A stretch of DNA of 64,000 nt from Hydractinia symbiolongicarpus (Eukaryota > Cnidaria > Hydrozoa > Anthoathecata > Hydractiniidae). The notes below the pieces were generated by a model. It was not told the DNA's origin. It saw only the letters and a list, made by a program, of their open reading frames with translations, and searched no databases. Both the position numbers and the translations under genes were made by a program. Where the stretch lies: the NCBI RefSeq assembly GCF_029227915.1, contig NC_079876.1:32967828-33031827 (forward strand), written 5' to 3'. Positions 23,974 through 36,695 of the stretch are shown in pieces (the stretch's first letter is position 1; every line of letters starts with the position of its first letter).

Positions 23974-25382
23974 AAAGAAGTTTAATCGCCAGCAAACGAA
24001 AACCTGCAATTTCCCGTAAATCCCGGACTCGCCCCGTATAGTCAAAAGTATACAAAGAAAGTACCCAGGGTGTAAACTCATTTCCCGAACTATTTTTTAA
24101 ATTATTATTTCACCACAAAAGCCCATGAGACTTGTAGTTTTTAAAAATGTTTTCATTTTTGATGAGACGCTGAATAAAAGATGTTTAATCGCCGGCAAAC
24201 GAAAACCCGCCATTTCCCGTAAACCCTGGAGTCGGCCCGTATAATCAAAAGTATACAAAGAAAGTACCCAGGGAGTAAACTCATTTCCCTAACGATTTTT
24301 TAAATTATTTTTTCACCACTAAAACACATGACACTTGTAGTTTTTAAAAATGTTTTCATTTTTGATGAGACGCTGAATAAAAGAAGTTTAATCGCCGGCA
24401 AACGAAAACCCGCCATTTCCCGTAAACCCCGGACTCGGCCCGCATAGTCAAAAGTATACAAAGAAAGTACCCAGGGAGTAAACTCATTTCCCGAACGATT
24501 TTTAAATTATTTTTTCACCACTAAAATGCATGAGACTTGTAGTTTTTAAAAATGTTTTCATTTTTGATGAGACGCTGAATAAAAGAAGTTTAATCGCCGG
24601 CAAACAAAAACCCGCAATTTCCCGTAAATCCCGGACTCGGCCCGTATAGTCAAAAGTATACAAAGAAAGTACCCAGGGTGTAAACTCATTTCCCGAACGA
24701 TTTTTTATAATATTTTTTCACCACTAAAACGCATGAGACTTGTAGTTTTCAAAAATGTTTTCAATTTTGATGAGACGCTGAATAAAAGAAGTTTAATCGC
24801 CGACAAACGAAAACCCGATATTTCCCGTAAATCCCGGGCTTGGCCCGTATAGTCAAAAGCATACAAAAATAGTACCCAGGGAGTAAACTCATTTCCCTAA
24901 CGATTTTTTAATTTATTTTTTCACCACTAAAACGCATGAGACTTGTAGTATTTAAAAATATTTTCATTTTTGATGAGACGCTGAATAAAAGAAGTTTAAT
25001 CGCCGGCAAACGAAAACCCGCGACTTCCCGTAAATCCCGGACTCGGCCCGTATAGTAAAGAAAGTACCCGGGATGTAAACTCATTTCCCGAACGATTTTT
25101 TAAATTATTATTTCACCACTAAAACCCATGAGACTTGTAGTTCTTAAAAATGTTTTCATTTTTGATGAGACGCTGAATAAAAGAAGTTTAATCGCCGGCA
25201 AACGAAAACCCGCCATTTCCCGTAAACCCCGGACTCGGCCCGTATAGTCAAAAGTATACAAAGAAATTACCCGGGGAGTAAACTCATTTTCCGAACGATT
25301 TTTTAATTTATTTTCTCACCACTACAACGCATAAGACTTGTAGTTTTCAAAAATGTTTTCATTTTTGATGAGACGCTGAATA
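23974..25382. repeat. 1409 bp tandem duplication, copy 1
   Basis: Seven monomers are duplicated at an offset of 1409 bp. Landmarks are ACTCGCCCCGTATAG (24029 and 25438), CACAAAAGCCCATG, AAACACATGACAC, GCCGACAAACG with CCCGATATTTCCC, ACTTGTAGTATTTAAAAATA (24941 and 26350), and the 11 bp deletion variant GTATAGTAAAG (25056 and 26465). The one difference I noticed is ATTATTATTTCACC here against ATTATGATTTCACC in copy 2. Confidence 0.88.
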
Positions 25383-26791
25383 AAAGAAGTTTAATCGCCA
25401 GCAAACGAAAACCTGCAATTTCCCGTAAATCCCGGACTCGCCCCGTATAGTCAAAAGTATACAAAGAAAGTACCCAGGGTGTAAACTCATTTCCCGAACT
25501 ATTTTTTAAATTATTATTTCACCACAAAAGCCCATGAGACTTGTAGTTTTTAAAAATGTTTTCATTTTTGATGAGACGCTGAATAAAAGATGTTTAATCG
25601 CCGGCAAACGAAAACCCGCCATTTCCCGTAAACCCTGGAGTCGGCCCGTATAATCAAAAGTATACAAAGAAAGTACCCAGGGAGTAAACTCATTTCCCTA
25701 ACGATTTTTTAAATTATTTTTTCACCACTAAAACACATGACACTTGTAGTTTTTAAAAATGTTTTCATTTTTGATGAGACGCTGAATAAAAGAAGTTTAA
25801 TCGCCGGCAAACGAAAACCCGCCATTTCCCGTAAACCCCGGACTCGGCCCGCATAGTCAAAAGTATACAAAGAAAGTACCCAGGGAGTAAACTCATTTCC
25901 CGAACGATTTTTAAATTATTTTTTCACCACTAAAATGCATGAGACTTGTAGTTTTTAAAAATGTTTTCATTTTTGATGAGACGCTGAATAAAAGAAGTTT
26001 AATCGCCGGCAAACAAAAACCCGCAATTTCCCGTAAATCCCGGACTCGGCCCGTATAGTCAAAAGTATACAAAGAAAGTACCCAGGGTGTAAACTCATTT
26101 CCCGAACGATTTTTTATAATATTTTTTCACCACTAAAACGCATGAGACTTGTAGTTTTCAAAAATGTTTTCAATTTTGATGAGACGCTGAATAAAAGAAG
26201 TTTAATCGCCGACAAACGAAAACCCGATATTTCCCGTAAATCCCGGGCTTGGCCCGTATAGTCAAAAGCATACAAAAATAGTACCCAGGGAGTAAACTCA
26301 TTTCCCTAACGATTTTTTAATTTATTTTTTCACCACTAAAACGCATGAGACTTGTAGTATTTAAAAATATTTTCATTTTTGATGAGACGCTGAATAAAAG
26401 AAGTTTAATCGCCGGCAAACGAAAACCCGCGACTTCCCGTAAATCCCGGACTCGGCCCGTATAGTAAAGAAAGTACCCGGGATGTAAACTCATTTCCCGA
26501 ACGATTTTTTAAATTATGATTTCACCACTAAAACCCATGAGACTTGTAGTTCTTAAAAATGTTTTCATTTTTGATGAGACGCTGAATAAAAGAAGTTTAA
26601 TCGCCGGCAAACGAAAACCCGCCATTTCCCGTAAACCCCGGACTCGGCCCGTATAGTCAAAAGTATACAAAGAAATTACCCGGGGAGTAAACTCATTTTC
26701 CGAACGATTTTTTAATTTATTTTCTCACCACTACAACGCATAAGACTTGTAGTTTTCAAAAATGTTTTCATTTTTGATGAGACGCTGAATA
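25383..26791. repeat. 1409 bp tandem duplication, copy 2
   Basis: This copy directly follows copy 1 and is almost identical to it. It ends where GCCGGCAAACGAAAACCCATC replaces the GCCAGCAAACGAAAACCTGC expected from copy 1. Confidence 0.88.
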
Positions 26792-26869
26792 AAAGAAGTT
26801 TAATCGCCGGCAAACGAAAACCCATCATTTCCCGTAAACCCCGGACTCGGCCCGTATAGTCAAAAGTAT

Positions 26870-27490
26870 ACAAAGAAAGTACCCAGGGAGTAAACTCATT
26901 TTCCGAACGATTTTTTAAATTATTTTTTCACCACTACAACGCATGAGACTTGTAGTTTTCAAAAATGTTTTAATTTTTGATGAGACGCTTAATGAAAGAG
27001 GTTTAATCGCCGGCAAACGAAATCCCGCGATTTCCCGTAAATCCCGGGCTTGGCCCGTATAGTCGAATGTATACAAAGAAAGTACCCAGGGAGTAAACTC
27101 ATTTCCCGAACGATTTTTTAAATTTTTTTTTCACCACTAAAACGCATGAGACTTGTAGTTTTCAAAAATGTTTTCATTTTTGATGAGACGGTTAAGGAAA
27201 GAAGTTTAATCGCCGGCAATCGAAAATCCGCGATTTCCCGTAAATCCCGGGCTTGGCCCGTATAGTCGAATGTATACAAAGAAAGTACCCTGTGAGTAAA
27301 CACATTTCCCGAACGATTTTTTAAATTATTTTTTCACCACTAAAACGCATGAGACTTGTAGTTTTCAGAAATGTTTTCATTTTTGATGAGACGCTTAATG
27401 AAAGTGGTTTTATCGCCAGCAAACCAAAACCCGCGATTCCCCGTAAATCCCGGGCTTGGCCCGTATAGTCGAATGTATACAAAGAAAGTA
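26870..27490. repeat. Three-monomer module, 1826 bp offset, copy 1
   Basis: Three monomers in a fixed order (CACTACAACGC, then GAGACGGTTAAGG, then a TCAGAAATG monomer ending in CCCTGTAAG) recur 1826 bp downstream. The shared rare variant GTAAACACATTTCCC appears in both. It belongs to the same family of modules as the one at about 22.7 kb. Confidence 0.75.
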
Positions 27491-28695
27491 CCCTGTAAGT
27501 AAACTCATTTCCAAAACGATTTTTTAAATTATCTTTTCACCACTAAAACGCATGAGACTTGTAGTTTTCAAAAATGTTTTCATTTTTGATGAGACGCTGA
27601 ATAAAAGAAGTTTAATCGCTGGCAAACGAAAATCCGCGATTTCCCGTAAATCCGGGACTCTGCCCGTATAATCAAAAGTATACAAAGAAAGTACCCAGGG
27701 AGTAAACTCATTTCCCGAACGATTTTTTAAATTATTTTTTCACCACTAAAACGCATGAGACTTGCAGTTTTCAAAAATATTTTCATTTTTGATGAGACGC
27801 TTAATGAAAGAGGTTTAATCGCCGGCAAACGAAATCCCGAGTTTTCCCGTAAATCCGGGGCTTGACCCGTATAGTCGAATGTATACAAAGAAAGTACCCA
27901 GGGAGTAAACTCATTTCCCGAACGATTTTTTAAATTTTTTTTTCACCAATAAAACGAATGAGACTTGTAGTTTTCAAAAATGTTTTCATTTTTGATGAGA
28001 CGCTTAATGAAAGAGGTTTAATCGCCGGAAAACGAAAACCCGCGATTTCCCGTCAATCCCGGGCTTGGCCCGTATAGTCGAATGTATACAAAGAAAGTAC
28101 CATGTGAGTAAACTCGTTTCCAGAACGATTTTTTAAATTATTTTTTCACCACTAAAATGCATAAGACTTGTAGTTTTTAAAAATGTTTTCATTTTTGATG
28201 AAACGCTGAATAAAAGAAGTTTAATCGCCGGCAAACGAAAACCCGCGATTTCCCGTAAATCCCGGCTTGGCCCGTATAGTCAAAAGTATACAAAGAAAGT
28301 ACCCAGGGAGTAAACTCATTTCCCGAACGATTTTTTAAATTATTTTTTTACCACTAAAACGCATGAAACTTGTAGTTTTCAAAAATGTTTTCATTTTTGA
28401 TGAGACGCTGAATAAAAGCAGTTTAATCGCCGGTAAACGAAAACCCGCCATTTCCCGTAAACCCCGGACTCGGCCCGTATAGTCAAAAGTATACAAAGAA
28501 ATTACCCAGGGAGTAAACTCATTTTCCGAACGATTTTTTAAATTACTTTCTCACCACTACAACGCATGAGACTTATAGTTTTTAAAAATGTTTTCATTTT
28601 TGATGAGACGCTGAATAAAAGAAGTTTAATCGCCGGCAAACGAAAACCCGCCATTTCCCGTAAACCCCGGACTCGGCCCGTATAGTCAAAAGTAT
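27491..28695. repeat. Diverged third copy of part of the 1620 bp unit
   Basis: About six monomers follow the order seen in the right part of the 1620 bp duplication: GCGTTTTCCCG-like type B, AAACGAAAACCCG with GTACCATGTGAG, AAATGCATAAG with GATGAAACGCTG, then ACTTATAG with CACTACAACGC. Private changes such as CACCAATAAAACG, CCCGTCAATCCC and GCATGAAACTTG mark it as older than the two copies at 19.5-22.7 kb. Confidence 0.72.
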
Positions 28696-29316
28696 ACAAA
28701 GAAAGTACCCAGGGAGTAAACTCATTTTCCAAACGATTTTTTATATTATTTTTTCACCACTACAACGCATGAGACTTGTAGTTTTCAAAACTGTTTTCAT
28801 TTTTGATGAGACGCTTAATGAAAGAGGTTTAATCGCCGGCAAACGAAATCCCGCGATTTCCCGTAAATCCCGGGCTTGGCCCGTATAGTCGAATGTATAC
28901 AAAGAAAGTACCCAGGGAGTAAACTCATTTCCCGAACGATTTTTTAAATTTTTTTTTCACCACTAAAACGCATGAGACTTGTAGTTTTCAAAAATGTTTT
29001 CATTTTTGATGAGACGGTTAATGAAAGAAGTTTAATCACCGGCAATCGAAAATCCGCGATTTCCCGTAAATCCCGGGCTTGGCCCGTATAGTCGAATGTA
29101 TACAAAGAAAGTACCCTGTGAGTAAACACATTTCCCGAACGATTTTTTAAATTATTTTTTCACCACTAAAACGCATGAGACTTGTAGTTTTCAGAAATGT
29201 TTTCATTTTTGATGAGACGCTTAATGAAAGTGGTTTAATCGCCAGCAAACGAAAACCCGCGATTTCCCGTAAATCCCGGGCTTGGCCCGTATAGTCGAAT
29301 GTATACAAAGAAAGTA
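28696..29316. repeat. Three-monomer module, 1826 bp offset, copy 2
   Basis: This is the second copy of the module described at 26870. It has CAAAACTGTTTTC where the first has CAAAAATGTTTTA, and ATCACCGGC where the first has ATCGCCGGC. Confidence 0.75.
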
Positions 29317-30180
29317 CCCAGGGAGTAAACTCATTTCCCGAACGATTTTTTATATTATTTTTTTACCACTAAACGCATGAGACTTGTAGTTTTCAAAAAT
29401 ATTTTCATATTTGATGGGACGCTGAATAAAAGAAGTTTAATCGCCGGCAAACGAAAACCCGCCATTTCCCGTAAACCCCCGACTCGACCGGTATAGTCAA
29501 AAGTATACAAAGAAAGTACCCAGGGAGTAAACTCATTTCCCGAACGATTTTTTATATTATTTTTTTACCACTAAACGCATGAGACTTGTAGTTTTCAAAA
29601 ATATTTTCATATTCGATGGGACGCTGAATAAAAGAAGTTTAATCGCGGGCAAACGAAAATCCGCAATTTCCCGTAAATCCCGGACTCGGCCCGTATAATC
29701 AAAAGTATACAAAGAAAGTACCCAGGAAGTAAACTCATTTCCCGAACGATTTTTTAAATTATTTTTTAACCACTAAAACGCATGAGACTTGTAGTATTTA
29801 AAAATATTTTCATTTTTGATGAGACCCTTAATGAAAGAGGTTTAATCGCCGGCAAACGAAATCCCGCGTTTTGCCGTAAATCCGGGGCTTGGCCCGTATA
29901 GTCGAATGTATACAAAGAAAGTACCCAGGGAGTAAACTCATTTCCCGAACGATTTTTTAAATTTTTTTTTCACCACTAAAACGCATGAGACTTGTAGTTT
30001 TCAAAAATGTTTTCATTTTTGATGAGACGCTTAATGAAAGAGGTTTAATCGCCGGAAAACGAAAACCCGCGATTTCCCGTAAATCCCGGGCTTGGCCCGT
30101 ATAGTCGAATGTATACAAAGAAAGTACCCTGTGAGTAAACTCGTTTCCAGAACGATTTTTTAAATTATTTTTTCACCACT
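29317..30180. repeat. Two type C monomers followed by type B monomers
   Basis: Two type C copies are adjacent here (about 29349 and 29559), differing at few bases, for example ATATTTGATGGG against ATATTCGATGGG. They are followed by a TATTTAAAAATA monomer, a GCGTTTTGCCG monomer and a GCCGGAAAACG monomer. This order C - TATTTAAAAATA - GCGTTTTGCCG - GCCGGAAAACG becomes the core of the repeats at 34-50 kb. Confidence 0.72.
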
Positions 30181-30289
30181 AAAACGCATGAGACTTGTAG
30201 TTTTTAAAAATGTTTTCATTTTTGATGAGACGCTAAATAAAAGAAGTTTAATCGCCGGCAAACGAAAACCCGCGATTTCCCTAAACTCT
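30181..30289. repeat. Truncated monomer (109 bp)
   Basis: The sequence runs normally to CGATTTCCC and then jumps through TAAACTCT straight into AAAACGCATG of the next copy. About 94 bp of the monomer's right half, including the GTATAC site and the T/A tail, are missing. Confidence 0.9.
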
Positions 30290-30491
30290 AAAACGCATGA
30301 GACTTGTAGTTTTCAGAAATGTTTTCATTTTTGATGAGACGCTTAATGAAAGTGGTTTACTCGCCGGCAAACGAAAACCCACGATTTCCCGTAAATCACG
30401 GGCTTGGCCGTATAGTCGAATGTATACAAAGAAAGTACCCTGTGAGTAAACTCGTTTCCAGAACGATTTTTTAAATTATTTTTTCACCACT
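30181..30491. repeat. Composite 311 bp unit (short + full monomer), copy 1
   Basis: A 109 bp truncated monomer (30181-30289) is joined to a 202 bp monomer, and the pair is repeated immediately. The full monomer has TTTACTCGCCGGC and AAATCACGGGCTTGGCCG, the latter missing one C. Differences between the two units are CCCTAAACTCT against CCCTAAACCCT and GGCCGTATAG against GGCCCGTATAG. Confidence 0.88.
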
Positions 30492-30600
30492 AAAACGCAT
30501 GAGACTTGTAGTTTTTAAAAATGTTTTCATTTTTGATGAGACGCTAAATAAAAGAAGTTTAATCGCCGGCAAACGAAAACCCGCGATTTCCCTAAACCCT
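30492..30600. repeat. Truncated monomer (109 bp)
   Basis: This has the same 94 bp deletion as the copy at 30181, with the junction reading CCCTAAACCCTAAAACGC. Confidence 0.9.
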
Positions 30601-30803
30601 AAAACGCATGAGACTTGTAGTTTTCAGAAATGTTTTCATTTTTGATGAGACGCTTAATGAAAGTGGTTTACTCGCCGGCAAACGAAAACCCGCGATTTCC
30701 CGTAAATCACGGGCTTGGCCCGTATAGTCGAATGTATACAAAGAAAGTACCATGTGAGTAAACTCATTTCCCGAACGATTTTATAAATTATTTTTTCACC
30801 ACT
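30492..30803. repeat. Composite 312 bp unit (short + full monomer), copy 2
   Basis: This is the second copy of the short-plus-full pair, starting exactly where the first ends. After the full monomer the array returns to ordinary spacing with the TTTTATAAATTATTTTTTC tail. Confidence 0.88.
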
Positions 30804-32033
30804 AAAACGCATGAGACTTGTTGTTTTCAAAAATGTTTTCATTTTTGATGAGACGCTGAATAAAAGAAGTTTAATCGCCGGCAAACGAAAACCTGCGATT
30901 TCCCGTAAATCCCGGACTCGGCCCGTATAGTCAAAAGTATACAAAGAAAGTACCCAGGGAGTAAACTCATTTCCCAAACGATTATTTGAATTATTATTTC
31001 ACCACTAAAGCCCATGAGACTTGCAGTTTTTAAAAATGTTTTCATATTTGATGAGACGCTGAATAAAAGAAGTTTAATCGATCGCCGGCAAACGAAAACC
31101 CGCGATTTCCCGTAAATCCCGGACTCGGCCCGTATAGTCAAAAGTATAAAAGGAAAGTACCCAGTGAGTAAACTCATTTCCCGAACGAATTTTTAAATTA
31201 TTTTTTCACCACTAAAACGCATGAGACTTGTAGTTTTCAGAAATGTTTTCATTTTTGATGAGACGCTGAATAAAAGAAGTTTAATCGCCGGCAAACGAAA
31301 ACCCGCCATTTCCAGTAAATCCCGGACTCGGCCCGTATAGTCAAAAGTATACAAAGAAAGTACCCAGGGTGTAAACTCATTTCCCGAACGATTTTTTAAA
31401 TTATTTTTTCACCACTAAAACGCATGAGACTTGTAGTTTTCAGAAATGTTTTCATTTTTGATGAGACGCTGAATAAAAGAAGTTTAATCGCCGGCAAACG
31501 AAAACCCGCCATTTCCAGTAAATCCCGGACTCGGCCCGTATAGTCAAAAGTATACAAAGAAAGTACCCAGGGTGTAAACTCATTTCCCGAACGATTTTTT
31601 AAATTATTTTTTCACAACTAAAGCCCATGAGACTTGTAGTTTTCAAAAATGTTTTCATTTTTGATGAGACGCTGAATAAAAGAAGTTTAATCGCGGGCAA
31701 ACGAATACCTGCGATTTCCAGTATATCCCGGACTCGGCCCGTATAGTCAAAAGTATACAAAAAAAGTACCCAGGGTGTAAACTCATTTCCCGAACGATTT
31801 TTTAAATTATTATTTCACCACTAAAACGCATGAGACTTGTAGTTTTCAAAAATGTTTTCATTTTTGATGAGACGCTGAATAAAAGAAGTTTAATCGCCGG
31901 CAAACGAAAACCCGCCATTTCCAGTAAATCCCGGACTCGGCCCGTATAGTCAAAAGTATACAAAGAAAGTACCCAGGGTGTAAACTCATTTCCCGAACGA
32001 TTTTTTAAATTATTTTTTCACAACTAAAGCCCA
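30804..32033. repeat. Type A cluster with 203 and 406 bp local repeats
   Basis: About six type A monomers. The copies at 31207-31409 and 31410-31612 look identical, both with TCAGAAATG and CCATTTCCAGTAAATCCC. The monomer with CACAACTAAAGCCC and CGCGGGCAAACGAATACC at 31613 returns 406 bp later at 32019. A 4 bp ATCG duplication (TTTAATCGATCGCCGG) lies at about 31074. These are the youngest-looking local duplications of this part. Confidence 0.78.
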
Positions 32034-32845
32034 TGAGACTTGTAGTTTTCAAAAATGTTTTCATTTTTGATGAGACGCTGAATAAAAGAAGTTTAATCGC
32101 GGGCAAACGAATACCTGCGATTTCCAGTATAACCCGGACTCGGCCCGTATAGTCAAAAGTATACAAAGAAAGTACCCAGGGAGTAAACTCATTTCTCGAA
32201 CGATTTTATAAATTATTTTTTCACCACTAAAACGCATGAGACTTGTAGTTTTTAAAAATGTTTTCATTTTTGATGAGACGCTGAATAAAAGAAGTTTAAT
32301 CGCCGGCAAACGAAAACCCGCCATTTCCCGTAAACCCCGGACTCGGCCCGTATAGTCAAAAGTATACAAAGAAAGTACCCAGGGAGTAAACTCATTTTCC
32401 GAAAGATTTTTTAAATTATTTTTTCACCACTACAACGCATGAGACTTGTAGTTTTCAAAACTGTTTTCATTTTTGATGAGACGCTTGATGAAAGAGGTTT
32501 AATCGCCGGCAAACGAACTCCCGCGATTTCCCGTAAATCCCGGGCTTGGCCCGTATAGTCGAATGTATACAAAGAAAGTACCCAGGGAGTAAACTCATTT
32601 CCCGAACGATTTTTTAAATTTTTTTTTCACCACTAAAACGCATGAGACTTGTAGTTTTCAAAAATGTTTTCATTTTTGATGAGACGGTTAATGAAAGAAG
32701 TTTAATCGCCGGCAATCGAAAATCCGCGATTTCCCGTAAATCCCGGGCTTGGCCCGTATAGTCGAATGTATACAAAGAAAGTACCCTGTGAGTAAACTCA
32801 TTTCCAAAACGATTTTTTATACTATCTTTTCACCACTAAAACGCA
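32034..32845. repeat. 812 bp tandem duplication, copy 1
   Basis: Four monomers are duplicated in tandem at an offset of 812 bp: CGCGGGCAAACGAATACC with CCAGTATAACCC, then TTTCTCGAACGATTTTATAAA, then CAAAACTGTTTTC with GACGCTTGATG and GAACTCCCG, then GAGACGGTTAATG. The one difference I noticed is CCGAAAGATTTTTT here against CCGAACGATTTTTT in copy 2. Confidence 0.88.
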
Positions 32846-33657
32846 TGAGACTTGTAGTTTTCAAAAATGTTTTCATTTTTGATGAGACGCTGAATAAAAG
32901 AAGTTTAATCGCGGGCAAACGAATACCTGCGATTTCCAGTATAACCCGGACTCGGCCCGTATAGTCAAAAGTATACAAAGAAAGTACCCAGGGAGTAAAC
33001 TCATTTCTCGAACGATTTTATAAATTATTTTTTCACCACTAAAACGCATGAGACTTGTAGTTTTTAAAAATGTTTTCATTTTTGATGAGACGCTGAATAA
33101 AAGAAGTTTAATCGCCGGCAAACGAAAACCCGCCATTTCCCGTAAACCCCGGACTCGGCCCGTATAGTCAAAAGTATACAAAGAAAGTACCCAGGGAGTA
33201 AACTCATTTTCCGAACGATTTTTTAAATTATTTTTTCACCACTACAACGCATGAGACTTGTAGTTTTCAAAACTGTTTTCATTTTTGATGAGACGCTTGA
33301 TGAAAGAGGTTTAATCGCCGGCAAACGAACTCCCGCGATTTCCCGTAAATCCCGGGCTTGGCCCGTATAGTCGAATGTATACAAAGAAAGTACCCAGGGA
33401 GTAAACTCATTTCCCGAACGATTTTTTAAATTTTTTTTTCACCACTAAAACGCATGAGACTTGTAGTTTTCAAAAATGTTTTCATTTTTGATGAGACGGT
33501 TAATGAAAGAAGTTTAATCGCCGGCAATCGAAAATCCGCGATTTCCCGTAAATCCCGGGCTTGGCCCGTATAGTCGAATGTATACAAAGAAAGTACCCTG
33601 TGAGTAAACTCATTTCCAAAACGATTTTTTATACTATCTTTTCACCACTAAAACGCA
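32846..33657. repeat. 812 bp tandem duplication, copy 2
   Basis: This is the second copy of the four-monomer unit. Unlike copy 1 it is preceded by the GATTTTTTATACTATC tail (near 32814). The same tail follows it again near 33626, which marks the junction. Confidence 0.87.
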
Positions 33658-33852
33658 TGAGACTTGTAGTTTTCAAAAATGTTTTCATTTTTGATGAGAC
33701 GCTGAATAAAAGAAGTTTAATCGCCGGCAAACGAAAACCCGTCATTTCCCGTAAACCCCGGACTCGACCGGTATAGTCAAAAGTATACAAAGAAAGTACC
33801 CAGGGAGTAAACTCATTTCCCGAACGATTTTTTATATTATTTTTTTACCACT
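33658..33852. repeat. Single linking monomer before the 2958 bp repeats
   Basis: This is a type A copy with CCCGTCATTTCCC and CTCGACCGGTATAG. The same monomer, with the same left neighbour, returns at about 39.97-40.17 kb (offset 6321) just before the third copy of the large unit. The natural unit therefore seems to include it. Confidence 0.72.
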
Positions 33853-33960
33853 AAACGCATGAGACTTGTAGTTTTCAAAAATATTTTCATATTTGATGGG
33901 ACGCTGAATAAAAGAAGTTTAATCGCGGGCAAACGAAAATCCGCGATTTCCCTAAACACT
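33853..33960. repeat. Truncated monomer (108 bp)
   Basis: A type C start (ATATTTGATGGGACG) runs to CGATTTCCC and jumps through TAAACACT into the next AAAACGCATG. It is the same deletion as at 30181, with junction CCCTAAACACT. Confidence 0.9.
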
Positions 33961-34859
33961 AAAACGCATGAGACTTGTAGTTTTCAGAAATGTTTTCATT
34001 TTTGATGAGACGCTTAATGAAAGTGGTTTACTCGCCGGCAAACGAAAACCCGCGATTTCCCGTAAATCCCGGGCTTGGCCCGTATAGTCGAATGTATACA
34101 AAGAAAGTACCTTGTGAGTAAACTCATTTCCAAAACGATTTTTTAAACTATCTTTTCACCACTAAAACGCATGAGACTTGTAGTTTTCAAAAATGTTTTC
34201 ATTTTTGATGAGACGCTGAATAAAAGAAGTTTAATCGCCGGCAAACGAAAACCCGTCATTTCCCGTAAACCCCGGACTCGACCGGTATAGTCAAAAGTAT
34301 ACAAAGAAAGTACCCAGGGAGTAAACTCATTTCCCGAACGATTTTTTATATTATTTTTTTACCACTAAATGCATGAGACTTGAAGTTTTCAAAAATATTG
34401 TCATATTTGATGGGACGCTGAATAAAAGAAGTTTAATCGCGGGCAAACGAAAATCCGCGATTTCCCGTAAATCCCAGACTCGGCCCGTATAATCAAAAGT
34501 ATACAAAGAAAGTACCCAGGGAGTAAACTCATTTCCCGAACGATTTTTTAAAATATTTTTTAACCACTAAAACGCATGAGACTTGTAGTATTTAAAAATA
34601 TTTTCATTTTTGATGAGACGCTTAATGAAAGAGGTTTAATCGCCGACAAACGAAATCCCGCGTTTTGCCGTAAATCCGGGGCTTGGCCCGTATAGTCGAA
34701 TGTATACAAAGAAAGTACCCAGGGAGTAAACTCATTTCCCGAACGAGTTTTTAAATTTTTTTTTCACCACTAAAACGCATGAGACTTGTAGTTTTCAAAA
34801 ATGTTTTCATTTTTGATGAGACGCTTAATGAAAGAGGTTTAATCGCCGGAAAACGAAAA

Positions 34860-34884
34860 CCCGGGATTTCCCGTAAATCCCGGG
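34860..34884. repeat. Perfect 10-bp-stem palindrome
   Basis: Arms CCCGGGATTT and AAATCCCGGG flank a 5-base loop CCCGT. In ordinary type B monomers the left arm reads CCCGCGATTT, so one C-to-G change makes the palindrome perfect. Confidence 0.93.
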
Positions 34885-36695
34885 CTTGGCCCGTATAGTC
34901 GAATGTATACAAAGAAAGTACCCTGTGAGTAAACTCGTTTCCAGAACGATTTTTTAAATTATTTTTTCACCACTAAAACGCATGAGACTTGTAGTTTTCA
35001 GAAATGTTTTCATTTTTGATGAGACGCTGAATAAAAGAAGTTTAATCGCCGGCAAACGAAAACCCGCCATTTCCAGTAAATCCCGGACTCGGCCCGTATA
35101 GTCAAAAGTATACAAAGAAAGTACCCAGGGTGTAAACTCATTTCCCGAACGATTTTTTAAATTATTTTTTCACAACTAAAGCCCATGAGACTTGTAGTTT
35201 TCAAAAATGTTTTCATTTTTGATGAGACGCTGAATAAAAGAAGTTTAATCGCGGGCAAACGAATACCTACGATTTTCAGTAAATCCCGGACTCGGCCCGT
35301 ATAGTCAAAAGTATACAAAGAAAGTACCCAGGGAGTAAACTCATTTCTCGAACGATTTTATAAATTATTTTTTCACCACTAAAACGCATGAGACTTGTAG
35401 TTTTTAAAAATGTTTTCATTTTTGATGAGACGCTGAATAAAAGAAGTTTAATCGCCGGCAAACGAAAACCCGCCATTTCCCGTAAACCCCGGACTCGGCC
35501 CGTATAGTCAAAAGTATACAAAGAAAGTACCCAGGGAGTAAACTCATTTTCCGAACGATTTTTTAAATTATTTTTTCACCACTACAACGCATGAGACTTG
35601 TAGTTTTCAAAAATGTTTTCATTTTTGATGAGACGCTTAATGAAAGAGGTTTAATCGCCGGCAAACAAAATCCCGCGATTTCCCGTAAATCCCGGGCTTG
35701 GCCCGTATAGTCGAATGTATACAAAGAAAGTACCCAGGGAGTAAACTCATTTCCCGAACGATTTTTTAAATTATTTTTTCACCACTAAAACGCATGAGAC
35801 TTGTAGTTTTCAGAAATGTTTTCATTTTTGATGAGACGCTGAATAAAAGAAGTTTAATCGCCGGCAAACGAAAACCCGCCATTTCCAGTAAATCCCGGAC
35901 TCGGCCCGTATAGTCAAAAGTATACAAAGAAAGTACCCAGGGTGTAAACGCATTTCCCGAACGATTTTTTAAATTATTTTTTCACAACTAAAGCCGATGA
36001 GACTTGTAGTTTTCAAAAATGTTTTCATTTTTGATGAGACGCTGAATAAAAGAAGTTTAATCGCGGGCAAACGAATACCTGCGATTTCCAGTAAATCCCG
36101 GACTCGGCCCGTATAGTCAAAAGTATACAAAGAAAGTACCCAGGGAGTAAACTCATTTCTCGAACGATTTTATAAATTATTTTTTCACCACTAAAACGCA
36201 TGAGACTTGTAGTTTTTAAAAATGTTTTCATTTTTGATGAGACGCTGAATAAAAGAAGTTTAATCGCCGGCAAACGAAAACCCGCCATTTCCCGTAAACC
36301 CCGGACTCGGCCCGTATAGTCAAAAGTATACAAAGAAAGTACCCAGGGAGTAAACTCATTTTCCGAACGATTTTTTAAATTATTTTTTCACCACTACAAC
36401 GCATGAGACTTGTAGTTTTCAAAACTGTTTTCATTTTTGATGAGACGCTTGATGAAAGAGGTTTAATCGCCGGCAAACGAACTCCCGCGATTTCCCGTAA
36501 ATCCCGGGCTTGGCCCGTATAGTCGAATGTATACAAAGAAAGTACCCAGGAAGTAAACTCATTTCCCGAACGATTTTTTAAATTTTTTTTTCACCACTAA
36601 AACGCATGAGACTTGTAGTTTTCAAAAATGTTTTCATTTTTGATGAGACGGTTAATGAAAGAAGTTTAATCGCCGGCAATCGAAAATCCGCGATT

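Noticed and set aside
30272-30300. Telomere-like CCCTAAAC string at truncated-monomer junctions
   Set aside because: CCCTAAA resembles the plant telomere repeat, but it occurs once per junction and arises from joining CCC to TAAAC of the normal monomer. No tandem telomeric repeat is present.
30654-30977. A recurring family of 80-110 codon minus-strand frames
   Set aside because: They begin at TTG or GTG codons in the repeat and read across the monomer junction. The family appears about 30 times only because the DNA is repeated. Opposite-strand frames overlap them with equal support.
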